From assembly GCA_030550155.1 (NCBI GenBank), contig JAUQPZ010000010.1, positions 1 to 45,195 of the forward strand: DNA of 45,195 nucleotides, written 5' to 3'. This DNA comes from Thermoproteota archaeon (GTDB lineage: Archaea; Thermoproteota; Nitrososphaeria_A; Caldarchaeales; Calditenuaceae). Under the pieces are notes generated by a model. That model searched no databases, was not told where the DNA came from, and saw nothing but the letters and a program-made list of their open reading frames with translations. Both the position numbers and the translations under genes were made by a program. The number at the start of each line of letters is the position of its first letter. The first letter of the stretch is position 1. Shown one piece after another: positions 8,039 to 16,416 of the stretch.

Positions 8039-8767
8039 TCACTGCATCTTCTCGCTTGAGCCGAGTACAATTTTAAGGAGCATTTCATGCTTCTGCTCAT
8101 CCATGTCGATGGAGGTGAGCAGGGCCGTTATGACAGGCCCCAGACCCGCCACAGATATTTCTGAGAGTCTCTGCTCCTCGGCTCTGTTCTCGAAGCTAGA
8201 CATCTCCGCGATCAGTTTTAAGTCGTCTCTGCGTACTTCAACGTCTTCACCTTTCTCGATTATGTGGAGAAGCGTCGTGAGTATGTCTGCATGCCTTATA
8301 CTGTCCACCGCCATCTGTTTCAGAACCATCTTCGTCAAGTGAGAGTTAGCCTTGACGGAAAGCTCCAGAGCTCTCTTGGCAGCTTCCTCTTCTAATGACA
8401 ACCTCTCAATCAAGGCTTGAATAAGACCCTTATCCTCTACCCCGCCGACCTCAGTCTCTTGTGGATGCCGGTGTGCTACTAAGAGCCTCAAAAACATAGA
8501 CAGCTCGGTAGAGGCTGAGTCCGTCATGCCCAAGGAAATCTTTCTTGCCATACGCTCGACGAGCCTGTCTATATCCTCCATCTTCAACATCGACTCCAGC
8601 TCCGGCGACCTAGTTCCGCGCGAGCCTGAGACATAATGGGATATTGCCGCGGGGCTGACCCCCAGAGCCTTAGCCACCTGGACCTTCCTTAGCCCATAGT
8701 TGTTGACGAGCTTCTCAGCCAATAGTGCCCTAAGCGCCGGAATTACGCGCTCAATCCTTTCAGCCAT
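8039..8767 (-). CDS. XRE-type HTH regulator with ferritin-like C-terminal half
   Basis: Residues 27-50 form a Cro/C1-type helix-turn-helix (KVQVAKALGVSPAAISHYVS). The C-terminal 120 residues form four predicted helices with a ferritin/rubrerythrin-like ligand layout: EEE at 126-128, SIRHAD with H159, FENRAEE with E193/E197, and DEQKH with E224/H227. Small archaeal regulators with this architecture are known as uncharacterised predicted regulators. Sensing iron or peroxide is inference. The start at 8767 fits a TATA element at about 8789-8800 and a near-leaderless mRNA; a further ATG at 8809 would lie inside the palindrome upstream. The HIT gene follows 9 bp downstream. Confidence 0.8.
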   Translation of the reverse strand: MAERIERVIPALRALLAEKLVNNYGLRKVQVAKALGVSPAAISHYVSGSRGTRSPELESMLKMEDIDRLVERMARKISLGMTDSASTELSMFLRLLVAHRHPQETEVGGVEDKGLIQALIERLSLEEEAAKRALELSVKANSHLTKMVLKQMAVDSIRHADILTTLLHIIEKGEDVEVRRDDLKLIAEMSSFENRAEEQRLSEISVAGLGPVITALLTSIDMDEQKHEMLLKIVLGSSEKMQ

Positions 8768-8800
8768 GATATCTTTCTTTCGGCATCGCTGGTAAAAATA

Positions 8801-8817
8801 TTTTAACACTGTTAAAA
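8801..8817. promoter_or_regulatory. Perfect 17-bp palindrome, probable operator
   Basis: The sequence TTTTAACACTGTTAAAA has 8-bp arms around a single C. It lies in the gap between the divergent XRE regulator (-) and methyltransferase (+) genes. It touches the regulator's TATA/BRE region at 8789-8800 and lies 13 bp before the methyltransferase GTG. A dimeric HTH protein binding here would repress its own gene and could affect both directions. Confidence 0.6.
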
Positions 8818-8829
8818 TCTTGATAACCG

Positions 8830-9759
8830 GTGCATAAAATCTTCGGAGAGAGGGGTCGGAGAGACGAGGCCATAACGCACCTAAACAGATACCCTTTCAG
8901 AAGGCGAGTGTATCCAATCATCACAGGAGACGTGGCCATGGACGTTTTGAGAGCAGCTGAGGCTGGAGAGAAGCGTGTAAAGACCAGCCTCGACCTCTGG
9001 AGGAGCCTCGAGTATGTCAAGGTGGAAGAGGGCAAAGTCCGTTTGAGAGGCATGCCTCTCACTCTGGAGGATCTGGTGGAGCTCGTTGGTGATGAAAGGT
9101 CTGTTTATGCTGTGATGGATGGTTCTCTGAGAAGACTTGAGGTCAGGGGGGAGCATTTCTATAAGCTGATTAACACAAGTAGGGGCCACGCACCTACCAT
9201 AGAGATTGATGGGGTCCACATGCATCGCGTCAAGGATGTTTACCCTGAACAAGACTCTTATGAGAAACTGAGGGCGTTGGGGAGGAGTCTGAGAGGCGCT
9301 TCTGTTCTGGATGTCTGCACCGGGCTTGGATACACCGCCGGATTGGCTTTAAAACTGGGCGCTGAGTGGGTTCTGACGGTGGAGAAGGACGCTAACGTTC
9401 TACGGCTCGCCGAGTTCAACCCATGGTCATGGGATATGGAGTCGGACCAGGTTGTGGTTTGTCTCGAAGACGCGGTCGAAGCCCTTGCCAAGCTCCCTGA
9501 TGGCCTATTCGACTTTGCTATTCATGACCCACCCCGATTCTCCCTAGCCGGCGAACTTTACTCTGGCGAGTTTTATGGCGAGCTTTTCAGAATCCTGAGA
9601 GGGGGTGGAAGGTTGGTGCACTATGTTGGGCGCCCCAGTGAGAGGTTTAGGGGTGTTAGGATTCGACGAGGAGTCATGGAGAGGCTGAGGAGCGCCGGGT
9701 TCGAAGTAAGGTGGATTGAGGGCCCGGAAGTGGTCTTAGCGGTGAAGAGGAGGGCATGA
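8830..9759 (+). CDS. Archaeal SAM-dependent methyltransferase (COG2521-like)
   Basis: A Rossmann methyltransferase domain fills the C-terminal half. Motif I is VLDVCTGLGYTAGLAL (159 onward), the acidic strand end is TVEKDANV, and a DPPRFS motif lies at 233-238. The order matches a family of predicted archaeal methyltransferases distantly related to spermidine synthases. Its substrate is unknown to me. The start is uncertain: GTG at 8830 is used here, but GTG at 8908 or ATG at 8938 would remove an unconserved basic leader, and a TATA-like cataaaatc at 8833 could serve those. The last four bases form an ATGA overlap with the CitG-like gene, so the two are translationally coupled. Confidence 0.82.
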   Translation: MHKIFGERGRRDEAITHLNRYPFRRRVYPIITGDVAMDVLRAAEAGEKRVKTSLDLWRSLEYVKVEEGKVRLRGMPLTLEDLVELVGDERSVYAVMDGSLRRLEVRGEHFYKLINTSRGHAPTIEIDGVHMHRVKDVYPEQDSYEKLRALGRSLRGASVLDVCTGLGYTAGLALKLGAEWVLTVEKDANVLRLAEFNPWSWDMESDQVVVCLEDAVEALAKLPDGLFDFAIHDPPRFSLAGELYSGEFYGELFRILRGGGRLVHYVGRPSERFRGVRIRRGVMERLRSAGFEVRWIEGPEVVLAVKRRA

Positions 9760-10688
9760 AAGGAGAAGTTTCATTTTCCCCTAATGATTTGGAGGTCGCC
9801 AGATGCTTCACAACGGGCCTCACAATAGAGGCCGCCATCCACCCGAAGCCAGGCCTCGTGGACAGGGTCAAGCCATTGGCCGAGATAGACGTCTTCAGGC
9901 TCTCGACAAGCGCCGTCGCCCTCCACCCATACTTCGCTCAAGCCGCTAAGCTTGGACGACGCGGCGAGGCGAGAGGAAATCTCGGGAAACTTATCTTGGA
10001 CGCCTCTACGCGGTCTCTTAGCGTTCAGAGAGGGGGAAACGCTCATCTTGGCGCCATAATACTGACTGTCCCCTTAGCCGCGGCGGCTGGAAGTCTCGGC
10101 TCAAGGTCAAGGAGCCCTGAAGCGCTTAGGCGAGCGGCGGTCGATACTGTGGCGAGGCTGGACTGGAAGGATGCCTCAAATGTTTTCAGGGCTATTGAGC
10201 AGGTGAGGCCAGGCGGCCTCGGCAGAGTATGTTTCCTCGATGTGGTTGATCGAGAGACTTATGCTCTATTTCGGCGGCTGAGAGCCGGGTTACTGCAGGC
10301 CTTTGAGCCCTACCGAGGTAGGGACATGGTGGCCGACGAGCTTGTCGAAGGTTATCCGCTGGTCTTTGACGAGTGCTTGGATGCTTTGCTCAGATGGGAG
10401 CGCGCATCCGAGAGCCTAGAGGTTGCATGTGTGAACGCGCTACTCACGGTTATGGGGCGTAGGCCCGACACGCACATCATCAGAAGGAGGAACATATTAG
10501 TGGCTAGAATCGCCCAGTCTATGGCCCTGACAGCACTAAGACTGGGAGGCGCCTCCTCCGAGAGGGGGCTTGAAGCTATTGCCGAGCTTGACAATTACCT
10601 GAGAAGATTGGATGCGAGGCCCGGATCATCCGCGGATATTCTTGCAGCCTCGCTAAGTGTTAGGCTACTTCTCGGCCTTCGAGTCTAG
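9756..10688 (+). CDS. CitG/MdcB-like triphosphoribosyl-dephospho-CoA synthase family protein
   Basis: Family motifs are present in order: HPKPGLVD (29-36), QRGGNAHLGA (91-100), ARLDWKDASNVFRAI near 150, RPDTHIIRR near 240, and PGSSADILAAS near the C-terminus. In bacteria CitG makes the prosthetic-group precursor of citrate or malonate lyase from ATP and dephospho-CoA. No citrate lyase genes are nearby, and many archaea carry an orphan copy, so the substrate may differ. It is coupled by ATGA to the methyltransferase upstream. The last 24 bp overlap the 3' end of hel308 on the other strand. Confidence 0.85.
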   Translation: MKGEVSFSPNDLEVARCFTTGLTIEAAIHPKPGLVDRVKPLAEIDVFRLSTSAVALHPYFAQAAKLGRRGEARGNLGKLILDASTRSLSVQRGGNAHLGAIILTVPLAAAAGSLGSRSRSPEALRRAAVDTVARLDWKDASNVFRAIEQVRPGGLGRVCFLDVVDRETYALFRRLRAGLLQAFEPYRGRDMVADELVEGYPLVFDECLDALLRWERASESLEVACVNALLTVMGRRPDTHIIRRRNILVARIAQSMALTALRLGGASSERGLEAIAELDNYLRRLDARPGSSADILAASLSVRLLLGLRV

Positions 10689-12824
10689 CTCCCCAACAGC
10701 TTTCTTGATCCTTGCCGCCAGAGTCGCCCCTATGCCAGGAACCTTTGCGAGGTCGTCGAGCGAAGCTTTCCTGACGTCTTCCAGGGTCTTGAACCCGCTT
10801 CTCCAGAGCATCCTCCCCCTCACCCGCCCTATGTCGGGCAGAGAAACAAGCTGCAGGAGCTCCTCCGAGACGCCGTGTCTCAGCCGCTCGGTCAAAACCC
10901 TATAGAGAGACGCAAGACTCCTACGCCTGACCACCTCCAGCACGCTCGAGGCTGCGTATGAGATCCACTCAGCCCTCTCCCTAAGTGCGGCGAAGTCGCC
11001 CGGCTCCACGCTGAACCTTTCGTAAATCTCTCTTTCATGAACCTCGTTCACCCAAGCCCAGAGGACGAGGGCATTCTTGAGAGAGTTGATCTGAAATTCA
11101 TATTCCTCTGGGTCCTCGTCGGGGCTTGGCGGCCGAATGTAGATTTCATCGGGGACCTCTTCCAATATTTTCTTCAACTTCCCCTCACGAATTTTTGCAA
11201 CCCAGACCTCCGATAAGTCGGGTGTGAGGCAGATGAGTTGGAGCGCGGCGAGGGTGGAAAATCTCTCGACGCCGGCCGTATACTCTAGAATCTTCAAACA
11301 TGTTAATGGGTCGATGTAGAGCTCTGAGACGCGGGAGCCGAGCCTGGTCGCCTCCAAGCCGTTCTCCCGAGAGATCATGTTGTGTGTCTCCAGCAGTTCG
11401 AGAATCGCGTCTATCTTTGATTCCAGCCCCTGGGTTCCGAAGATGTGGGCGTAATACGTGAGGCTTATGAGGCGTCTAAGCATGTGCTCAGACTTGGCGA
11501 GGCCCGAAGAGATGAGGGAGAGTATGTGGCTTCTCAGGTGTCTCTCGTTTCCGAGAGCTGAGAAAACTCTTTCAGGCTCGCCCATCACATATTTCTCCAT
11601 TAGATACTCGGCTTCAGTCCTGTTCCCTGCGATAAGTATGGAGTATCCTACGGAGTCGTAGAGGGGCCTTCCAGCGCGGCCGCAGAACTGTTTATACTCG
11701 GTAACACTTAGGGCATTCATTCCTGTCCTTGAATCAAACCTCCTGTGCTCGGGGATAATCACCATACGGGCGGGCAGGTTAACCCCCGCCGCAAGAGTAG
11801 GGGTCGCGCAGAGTGTGAGTATTGCCCCCTCGCGAAATCCATCCTCCACGAGCCGCCTGTGGCCGTGGCCCAGCCCCGCGTGATGGAAGGCCACGCCGTT
11901 TCGGATTAGGTTTGAGAGCCTCTCTGAGAAAGGCGAGTCTGACTCCGCTTTCGCAAGACGAGAGTACTGCTCAAGCTTCTCGCTCTTCAGCCTATTCAAT
12001 ACGCCGACGCTCTTCAAAGCGTGAGCAATCCTCTCGGCGTAGCTCTCAGCTTTTCTCCGGGTCAAGGCGAAAACCAGCACCTGGCCGCCGTCTACAAGAC
12101 AGTCAGAGATCAGAGTTATGAGCGGTTCTACACTAGTCTTCAGGCTCCAAACCTCAGAGTCGCGGAAGATAACCCTCCCCGCGTAGAGGACTCCCTCTCT
12201 CAGGGGCACGGGTCTAAAGTCGCTCTGCACGGAGACAGCCTCCAGCCACTCAGCTATGTCCTCAATATTTCTCACGGTCGCGCTGAGACAGAGTATCTGG
12301 GGATTCTCCAGTATTGCCATCAGCTTTGCTATAGTCATCTCGAGCGTGGGCCCGCGGTCCCTATCGCCCAGCATATGGGCCTCATCCACAACTATCAAGC
12401 CCACACTTGAGAGCCACCTAGCCCTGTGTCGGACGAGGCTATCAGCCTTCTCATACGTCGAGATGATGACGTCGTGGGTACCTATCCACTCGCCCGGGTC
12501 GTCGTAGTCACCTGAGACCGCGACAACCCTGTAGCCGGGGCCGCGCTCCGAGAGTATCCTCTTGAATTCGACGGCCTTCTCGTAGGTTAGAGCTCTTAGA
12601 GGAGTGAGGTAAAGGATTTTCCGACCTGCCTCCAAGTGTCTCTGAGAAGCCATTATAGCTATCAATGTCTTCCCCGAAGCTGTGGGAGATGAGACCACTA
12701 TGTTGCGGCCTTCAAGCAGACCTTTTCGGAGAGCCTCGGCCTGCGGGGGGTAGAGCCTCTCGACTCCCTCCTGCCTCAGAGACGCGACGAGCCACTTGGA
12801 AAGGCCGGCCTCCTCAACCTTCAT
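10665..12824 (-). CDS. hel308: Hel308 Ski2-like DNA helicase
   Basis: Hel308 is a 3'-5' superfamily 2 helicase that acts on stalled forks. Motif I is SSPTASGKT (45-53), motif II is DEAH (147-150), motif III is LSATVRN, and motif VI is QFCGRAGRP. A winged helix and ratchet domain follow. The C-terminus has a helix-hairpin-helix pair (LPDIGRVRGRML and LAKVPGIGATLAARI). At 719 residues it is full length. The start lies 6 bp after the mcm stop, so Gins23, MCM and Hel308 form one leftward transcript. The 3' end overlaps the convergent CitG-like gene by 24 bp. Confidence 0.96.
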   Translation of the reverse strand: MKVEEAGLSKWLVASLRQEGVERLYPPQAEALRKGLLEGRNIVVSSPTASGKTLIAIMASQRHLEAGRKILYLTPLRALTYEKAVEFKRILSERGPGYRVVAVSGDYDDPGEWIGTHDVIISTYEKADSLVRHRARWLSSVGLIVVDEAHMLGDRDRGPTLEMTIAKLMAILENPQILCLSATVRNIEDIAEWLEAVSVQSDFRPVPLREGVLYAGRVIFRDSEVWSLKTSVEPLITLISDCLVDGGQVLVFALTRRKAESYAERIAHALKSVGVLNRLKSEKLEQYSRLAKAESDSPFSERLSNLIRNGVAFHHAGLGHGHRRLVEDGFREGAILTLCATPTLAAGVNLPARMVIIPEHRRFDSRTGMNALSVTEYKQFCGRAGRPLYDSVGYSILIAGNRTEAEYLMEKYVMGEPERVFSALGNERHLRSHILSLISSGLAKSEHMLRRLISLTYYAHIFGTQGLESKIDAILELLETHNMISRENGLEATRLGSRVSELYIDPLTCLKILEYTAGVERFSTLAALQLICLTPDLSEVWVAKIREGKLKKILEEVPDEIYIRPPSPDEDPEEYEFQINSLKNALVLWAWVNEVHEREIYERFSVEPGDFAALRERAEWISYAASSVLEVVRRRSLASLYRVLTERLRHGVSEELLQLVSLPDIGRVRGRMLWRSGFKTLEDVRKASLDDLAKVPGIGATLAARIKKAVGELDSKAEK

Positions 12825-12830
12825 GGACTT

Positions 12831-14831
12831 CTATGCCAGCCTGTAGGAGCCTGGCTTCGGCGTATAAATCCGCCCCTCAGTGATCATTCTGTTCAATATT
12901 CTGTCAATCTCGCTTCTGCTCAGACCCTGAGCCTCCAACTCCTTCCTAAGCGCCTCGTCATCCGCATAACCATGCTGGCCCTGTAGCTCCCTGATCACGT
13001 CCAGCACGAGGCTCAGCTTCTCGCGAACACTTCGGGGCTTACCCGTCATGATCACGTCGATATCCGGCCTCCCAGTCTCCACATCCACGCCCACCTCCGC
13101 GAGACTCCGCTTCATAAGCCGGATAGCGACCTGGGCGTCATCAACAGACACAACGTCCCTGAGGCACGCCCTTGCGCGGGCCTCAGCTACCCTGATTAAG
13201 GACTCGAGCTGCCGGGCGGTGATTGAGACCGTCGATGTCTTCTCGTAGACCGACCTCATGCTGAGGTAAAACTGCTGCAGAACCTCCGCGGCCTCCGGCG
13301 TAAGCGCTGGCTCTATCTTCTTTGAATAAGCGATGTATTTCTTCAGAATGTTTGGGTGTATTGGGGGCTCCTTCTTAACCCCGCTCTCAACGTGCAGCGA
13401 GACTATGTGACTCGAGACCCTCTTGTCCATCTCGGGGGCCGGCTCATCCCTCAACACAAATATCAGGTCAAACCTCGAGAGAAGCGTGATGGGCAGGTTC
13501 ACGTTCTCGTTAAACGGCCTGTAGACGTCGTATCTCCCAAGCTCGGGGTTGGCGGCCGCGAGTATGCTACATCTGGCATTAAGCGTGGCTACAATTCCAC
13601 CCTTGGCGATGCTGACCGTCTGCTGGGCCATTACTTCGTGCATCGCAACCCTATCCTCAGGCCTCATCTTGTCTATCTCATCGATGACACAGATGCCCAT
13701 GTCAGCCAGCACGCTCGCCCCCGCCTCCAAAACCAGTCCCCCTCCGACATCCCTGACCACGGCGGCGGTCAGGCCCGCGGCGGTGCTGCCTCTCCCCGAG
13801 GTGTAGACTCCTCTCGGAGCGATCTGGGCCGCGTATAGAAGGAGGGTGGACTTTGCTGTCCCCGGGTCTCCTACTAGGAGGACATGTAGATCTCCACGGA
13901 CCCTCACACCGTCGGGGAACACCTTACTTTTGCCGCCGAAGAGCAGCAGCAAGACGGCCTCCTTGATGTGCTCAAGGCCCTCGATGGAGGGAGCCACAGA
14001 CTCTATGAGTCTCTGATAGTTCTGGGGGTCGGCTGCCATCTCCTTAAACATCTTCTCCTCAGCCGGAGTGATTAGGAGAGATTCCAGCTCCTTCCCACGA
14101 GGCTCAACAGACACAGCATCGATGAAAATCCTCCTCGGCTGAGACGCTTGTTCACCCTGCTCAACACCCAGCATCAGAATACCCGTTATTGTCACCCTGT
14201 CTCCTGGTGCGGCAACGTCTACAGCGTCGTTCTTCACCCTCACCTCGATTGTGCGGGGGATCTGGCCGGGGGGCAAGTCTTCAGGTTTCTCCTGAATACC
14301 GAGGATCTGAAAGTCTGCAAAAGTTGACTTTTCCTCGACCAGTTCCATCGACGGCCTTTTCTCCGCGCAGCGTAGATTCTTGCATCTCGGCGGGGGCCTT
14401 GCACCCTTTACAAACTCTATCGTGCCACAGTAACGGCACCTGTAAGCCGCCACCTCGAGTAAAGGCCTAACGGTTGAAGCCCTCACAACTATACCGTCGA
14501 TGGCGATAAGTCTCCTTAAGTGCTCTGCCCGGATCTTCCTTATCTGAATTGTCTCAGGGAGGTTTCTCACCGAGACTCCGAAACTCTTTATATTGGATGC
14601 GTAGTCGGGGTATTCGAGTTCAAGCTGCTTGTAGGCGGCCGCGTCTAGGAGCGGGAGATAGGTCAGCGGCTCGTTCTGAACTCGCTCCGCTAATTCCCGG
14701 TTAAACACGATTAGGTCTCCGAAATCTACTGGAATTGTCCTTCGGCCAGAAACAACCGCCCTAGAGATAAGCTCCCTATATTTCTCCTGCTTAAAAAATC
14801 CCGCCAGCTCCTCCTCCAGCGTCCCAGACAA
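12831..14831 (-). CDS. mcm: Replicative helicase MCM
   Basis: MCM forms the hexameric replicative helicase and associates with GINS. The N-terminal domain carries a zinc site (C132, C135, C150, C155). The AAA+ core has Walker A GDPGTAKS (321-328), Walker B CVIDEID (381-387) and the arginine finger SRFD (452-455). A C-terminal winged helix starts at about residue 600. The 666-residue length is normal for archaeal MCM. The start is TTG, immediately after the TAG stop of the GINS gene with no intervening bases, so it probably depends on translational coupling. Hel308 follows 6 bp downstream. Confidence 0.98.
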   Translation of the reverse strand: MSGTLEEELAGFFKQEKYRELISRAVVSGRRTIPVDFGDLIVFNRELAERVQNEPLTYLPLLDAAAYKQLELEYPDYASNIKSFGVSVRNLPETIQIRKIRAEHLRRLIAIDGIVVRASTVRPLLEVAAYRCRYCGTIEFVKGARPPPRCKNLRCAEKRPSMELVEEKSTFADFQILGIQEKPEDLPPGQIPRTIEVRVKNDAVDVAAPGDRVTITGILMLGVEQGEQASQPRRIFIDAVSVEPRGKELESLLITPAEEKMFKEMAADPQNYQRLIESVAPSIEGLEHIKEAVLLLLFGGKSKVFPDGVRVRGDLHVLLVGDPGTAKSTLLLYAAQIAPRGVYTSGRGSTAAGLTAAVVRDVGGGLVLEAGASVLADMGICVIDEIDKMRPEDRVAMHEVMAQQTVSIAKGGIVATLNARCSILAAANPELGRYDVYRPFNENVNLPITLLSRFDLIFVLRDEPAPEMDKRVSSHIVSLHVESGVKKEPPIHPNILKKYIAYSKKIEPALTPEAAEVLQQFYLSMRSVYEKTSTVSITARQLESLIRVAEARARACLRDVVSVDDAQVAIRLMKRSLAEVGVDVETGRPDIDVIMTGKPRSVREKLSLVLDVIRELQGQHGYADDEALRKELEAQGLSRSEIDRILNRMITEGRIYTPKPGSYRLA

Positions 14832-15347
14832 CTATCTCACCCCCAAGCCGACGGATGCTAGCCACGACTCGACCTCCGCCCTAACCCTGACATAGAGCTC
14901 CCTCTCCTCATCCGTCATATTCTTAATCAAGACGGGATCAAGCCTCTGCGGAGCAAACTCCAGAATCTTCTTAAGCCTCAGATAGACCAGGTCCCTGTAA
15001 CCCTCCATAAATGACTTATACGCACCGGCGTCTACCTCGCGCAGCCGGGTCAGCTGGGAGGCTGCGCCATAATAGAACTTCTCCGGGAGTTCCACCAGCT
15101 CGACAGGACTCTTCCTCTCCCTCCAAGTCAGCTGCACCAGCCTCGGGAAATCTACCCCACCACCCACCGGGTCAGCCAACTGCTCCTGCCAGAGAATCTC
15201 TGCAACCCAGAGGGGGAGCGTCATCAGAGAGCCTTGACGGATCTCCCCCAGGTCGCGACCCCCCACCCTCAACATGGCTATATCTTTACTTATTCTGACC
15301 TTGACCGTCGAGATCAACTGGTCTATGAGCTGGCTCCGCGAATCCAT
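14832..15347 (-). CDS. gins23: GINS complex subunit, Gins23 type
   Basis: GINS links MCM to primase and Cdc45/RecJ-like proteins in the archaeal CMG complex. In this 171-residue protein the small beta-rich B domain comes first (VRISKDIAML to about 60) and the helical A domain second (FYYGAASQLTRLREVDAGAYKSF onward). That B-A order marks the Psf2/Psf3-like Gins23; Gins15/51 has the reverse order. Location directly before mcm supports the call, since gins23-mcm pairs are common in archaea. Sequence similarity within GINS is low, so the assignment rests on context plus domain order. The start is ATG. Confidence 0.85.
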   Translation of the reverse strand: MDSRSQLIDQLISTVKVRISKDIAMLRVGGRDLGEIRQGSLMTLPLWVAEILWQEQLADPVGGGVDFPRLVQLTWRERKSPVELVELPEKFYYGAASQLTRLREVDAGAYKSFMEGYRDLVYLRLKKILEFAPQRLDPVLIKNMTDEERELYVRVRAEVESWLASVGLGVR

Positions 15348-15416
15348 CCCCAGTATAGGCTAAGCAATGTGAAGATATCTATCTAATGACACCTCGCCGA
15401 ATATAATCAGAACGTA

Positions 15417-16313
15417 TTACGCAGACCACGCCTCGGAGCGGATCTTCTCGTATAACCCCACGGTCAAGTCGCGAGGAGTGATCATTCCTTCTCCATCTAT
15501 AAGGCAGCACCTTGCCTTGCTACCGATCACTCTATCTAAGGCCGTCTCCAGATTGTCGTTGCGACTCACCAAGCCAGGCTGCAGGAAAAAGCCTTCAAGC
15601 TCTCCCAGCTCAAGTTCTAGCAGCCTGTCAGGCTCGTCGCGAAGTAGCTCCATGTTTTGAGTTGAGCCGAACAGAAAGTGCGTAATAGATTCGGCGCTCA
15701 GGACAGAGCGGGCCTCCTTTACGATTAGCCTGTCAACACCTTTGTTCACCATGTAGTGGATTGATTCTCGAAGCGTGTTTTCCAAGCTGATGTAAATGGG
15801 TGTAGTTTTAGGAGATATGTCAGCGCAGGTATACGATTTTAGAAGAGACCTGAAGTCCTGCTTAAGGCCCATATACATCGCCAGGGTGGTGGTGTCTAAA
15901 GCTCTCACCTGACCATCCCGTTTACAGTCTAAGAGAACAACCTCGCTCCCCTCTGAGGATAACCTGTCGAGAATCACGGAAAGTGTGTCGGCTGGCTCGC
16001 AGATGGCCACAGGCTGGGCCGCATCACTACACCTCATCTTCATGAAGTGCCGCCATACATCATGGGGTTCCAGAAGCCAGCCAATTATAAGAGGCGCACT
16101 AATAACTCCTATGACCCTGCGTTCATGAACCAATCGCCCTTCATCTATCACCACAACTTTACGGTCGGGGTGTGATGCAAGAAGAGCAGCTGCCACGATG
16201 ATGGGCTGTCCAGCGTAGCTATACACGACGCTACAGTGGGCTGAGAAGGGAGATAATGCCTCGGAGCAGGGCCTGGAGTATAAGAAAATGGGGGCTCCAG
16301 ACTTTTCCGTCAA
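15417..16313 (-). CDS. Probable CBS-domain protein, divergent
   Basis: The 298 residues contain CBS-like units, for example IVAAALLASHPDRKVVVID then RVIGVISAPLIIGWL near the N-terminus, and GVDRLIVKEARSVLSAESITHFLFG further on. The pattern of a strand, a V-V-V-D end and a following G-V-I-S helix is CBS-like, but the repeats are degenerate and no effector enzyme domain is attached. CBS pairs usually bind adenosyl ligands; which ligand applies here cannot be told. The gene is 69 bp upstream of gins23 on the same strand and could be the first gene of that operon. It is divergent from the surface-protein gene. Confidence 0.6.
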   Translation of the reverse strand: MTEKSGAPIFLYSRPCSEALSPFSAHCSVVYSYAGQPIIVAAALLASHPDRKVVVIDEGRLVHERRVIGVISAPLIIGWLLEPHDVWRHFMKMRCSDAAQPVAICEPADTLSVILDRLSSEGSEVVLLDCKRDGQVRALDTTTLAMYMGLKQDFRSLLKSYTCADISPKTTPIYISLENTLRESIHYMVNKGVDRLIVKEARSVLSAESITHFLFGSTQNMELLRDEPDRLLELELGELEGFFLQPGLVSRNDNLETALDRVIGSKARCCLIDGEGMITPRDLTVGLYEKIRSEAWSA

Positions 16314-16416
16314 TCAGTTCAACACCACGGCCTTAAATATGCAGCACTGCCATATATATATTAAACTGTCCCGTCGCCCCAAAAGAGCTTAAAGGGCGTA
16401 ACCCCTCAGGATAATT

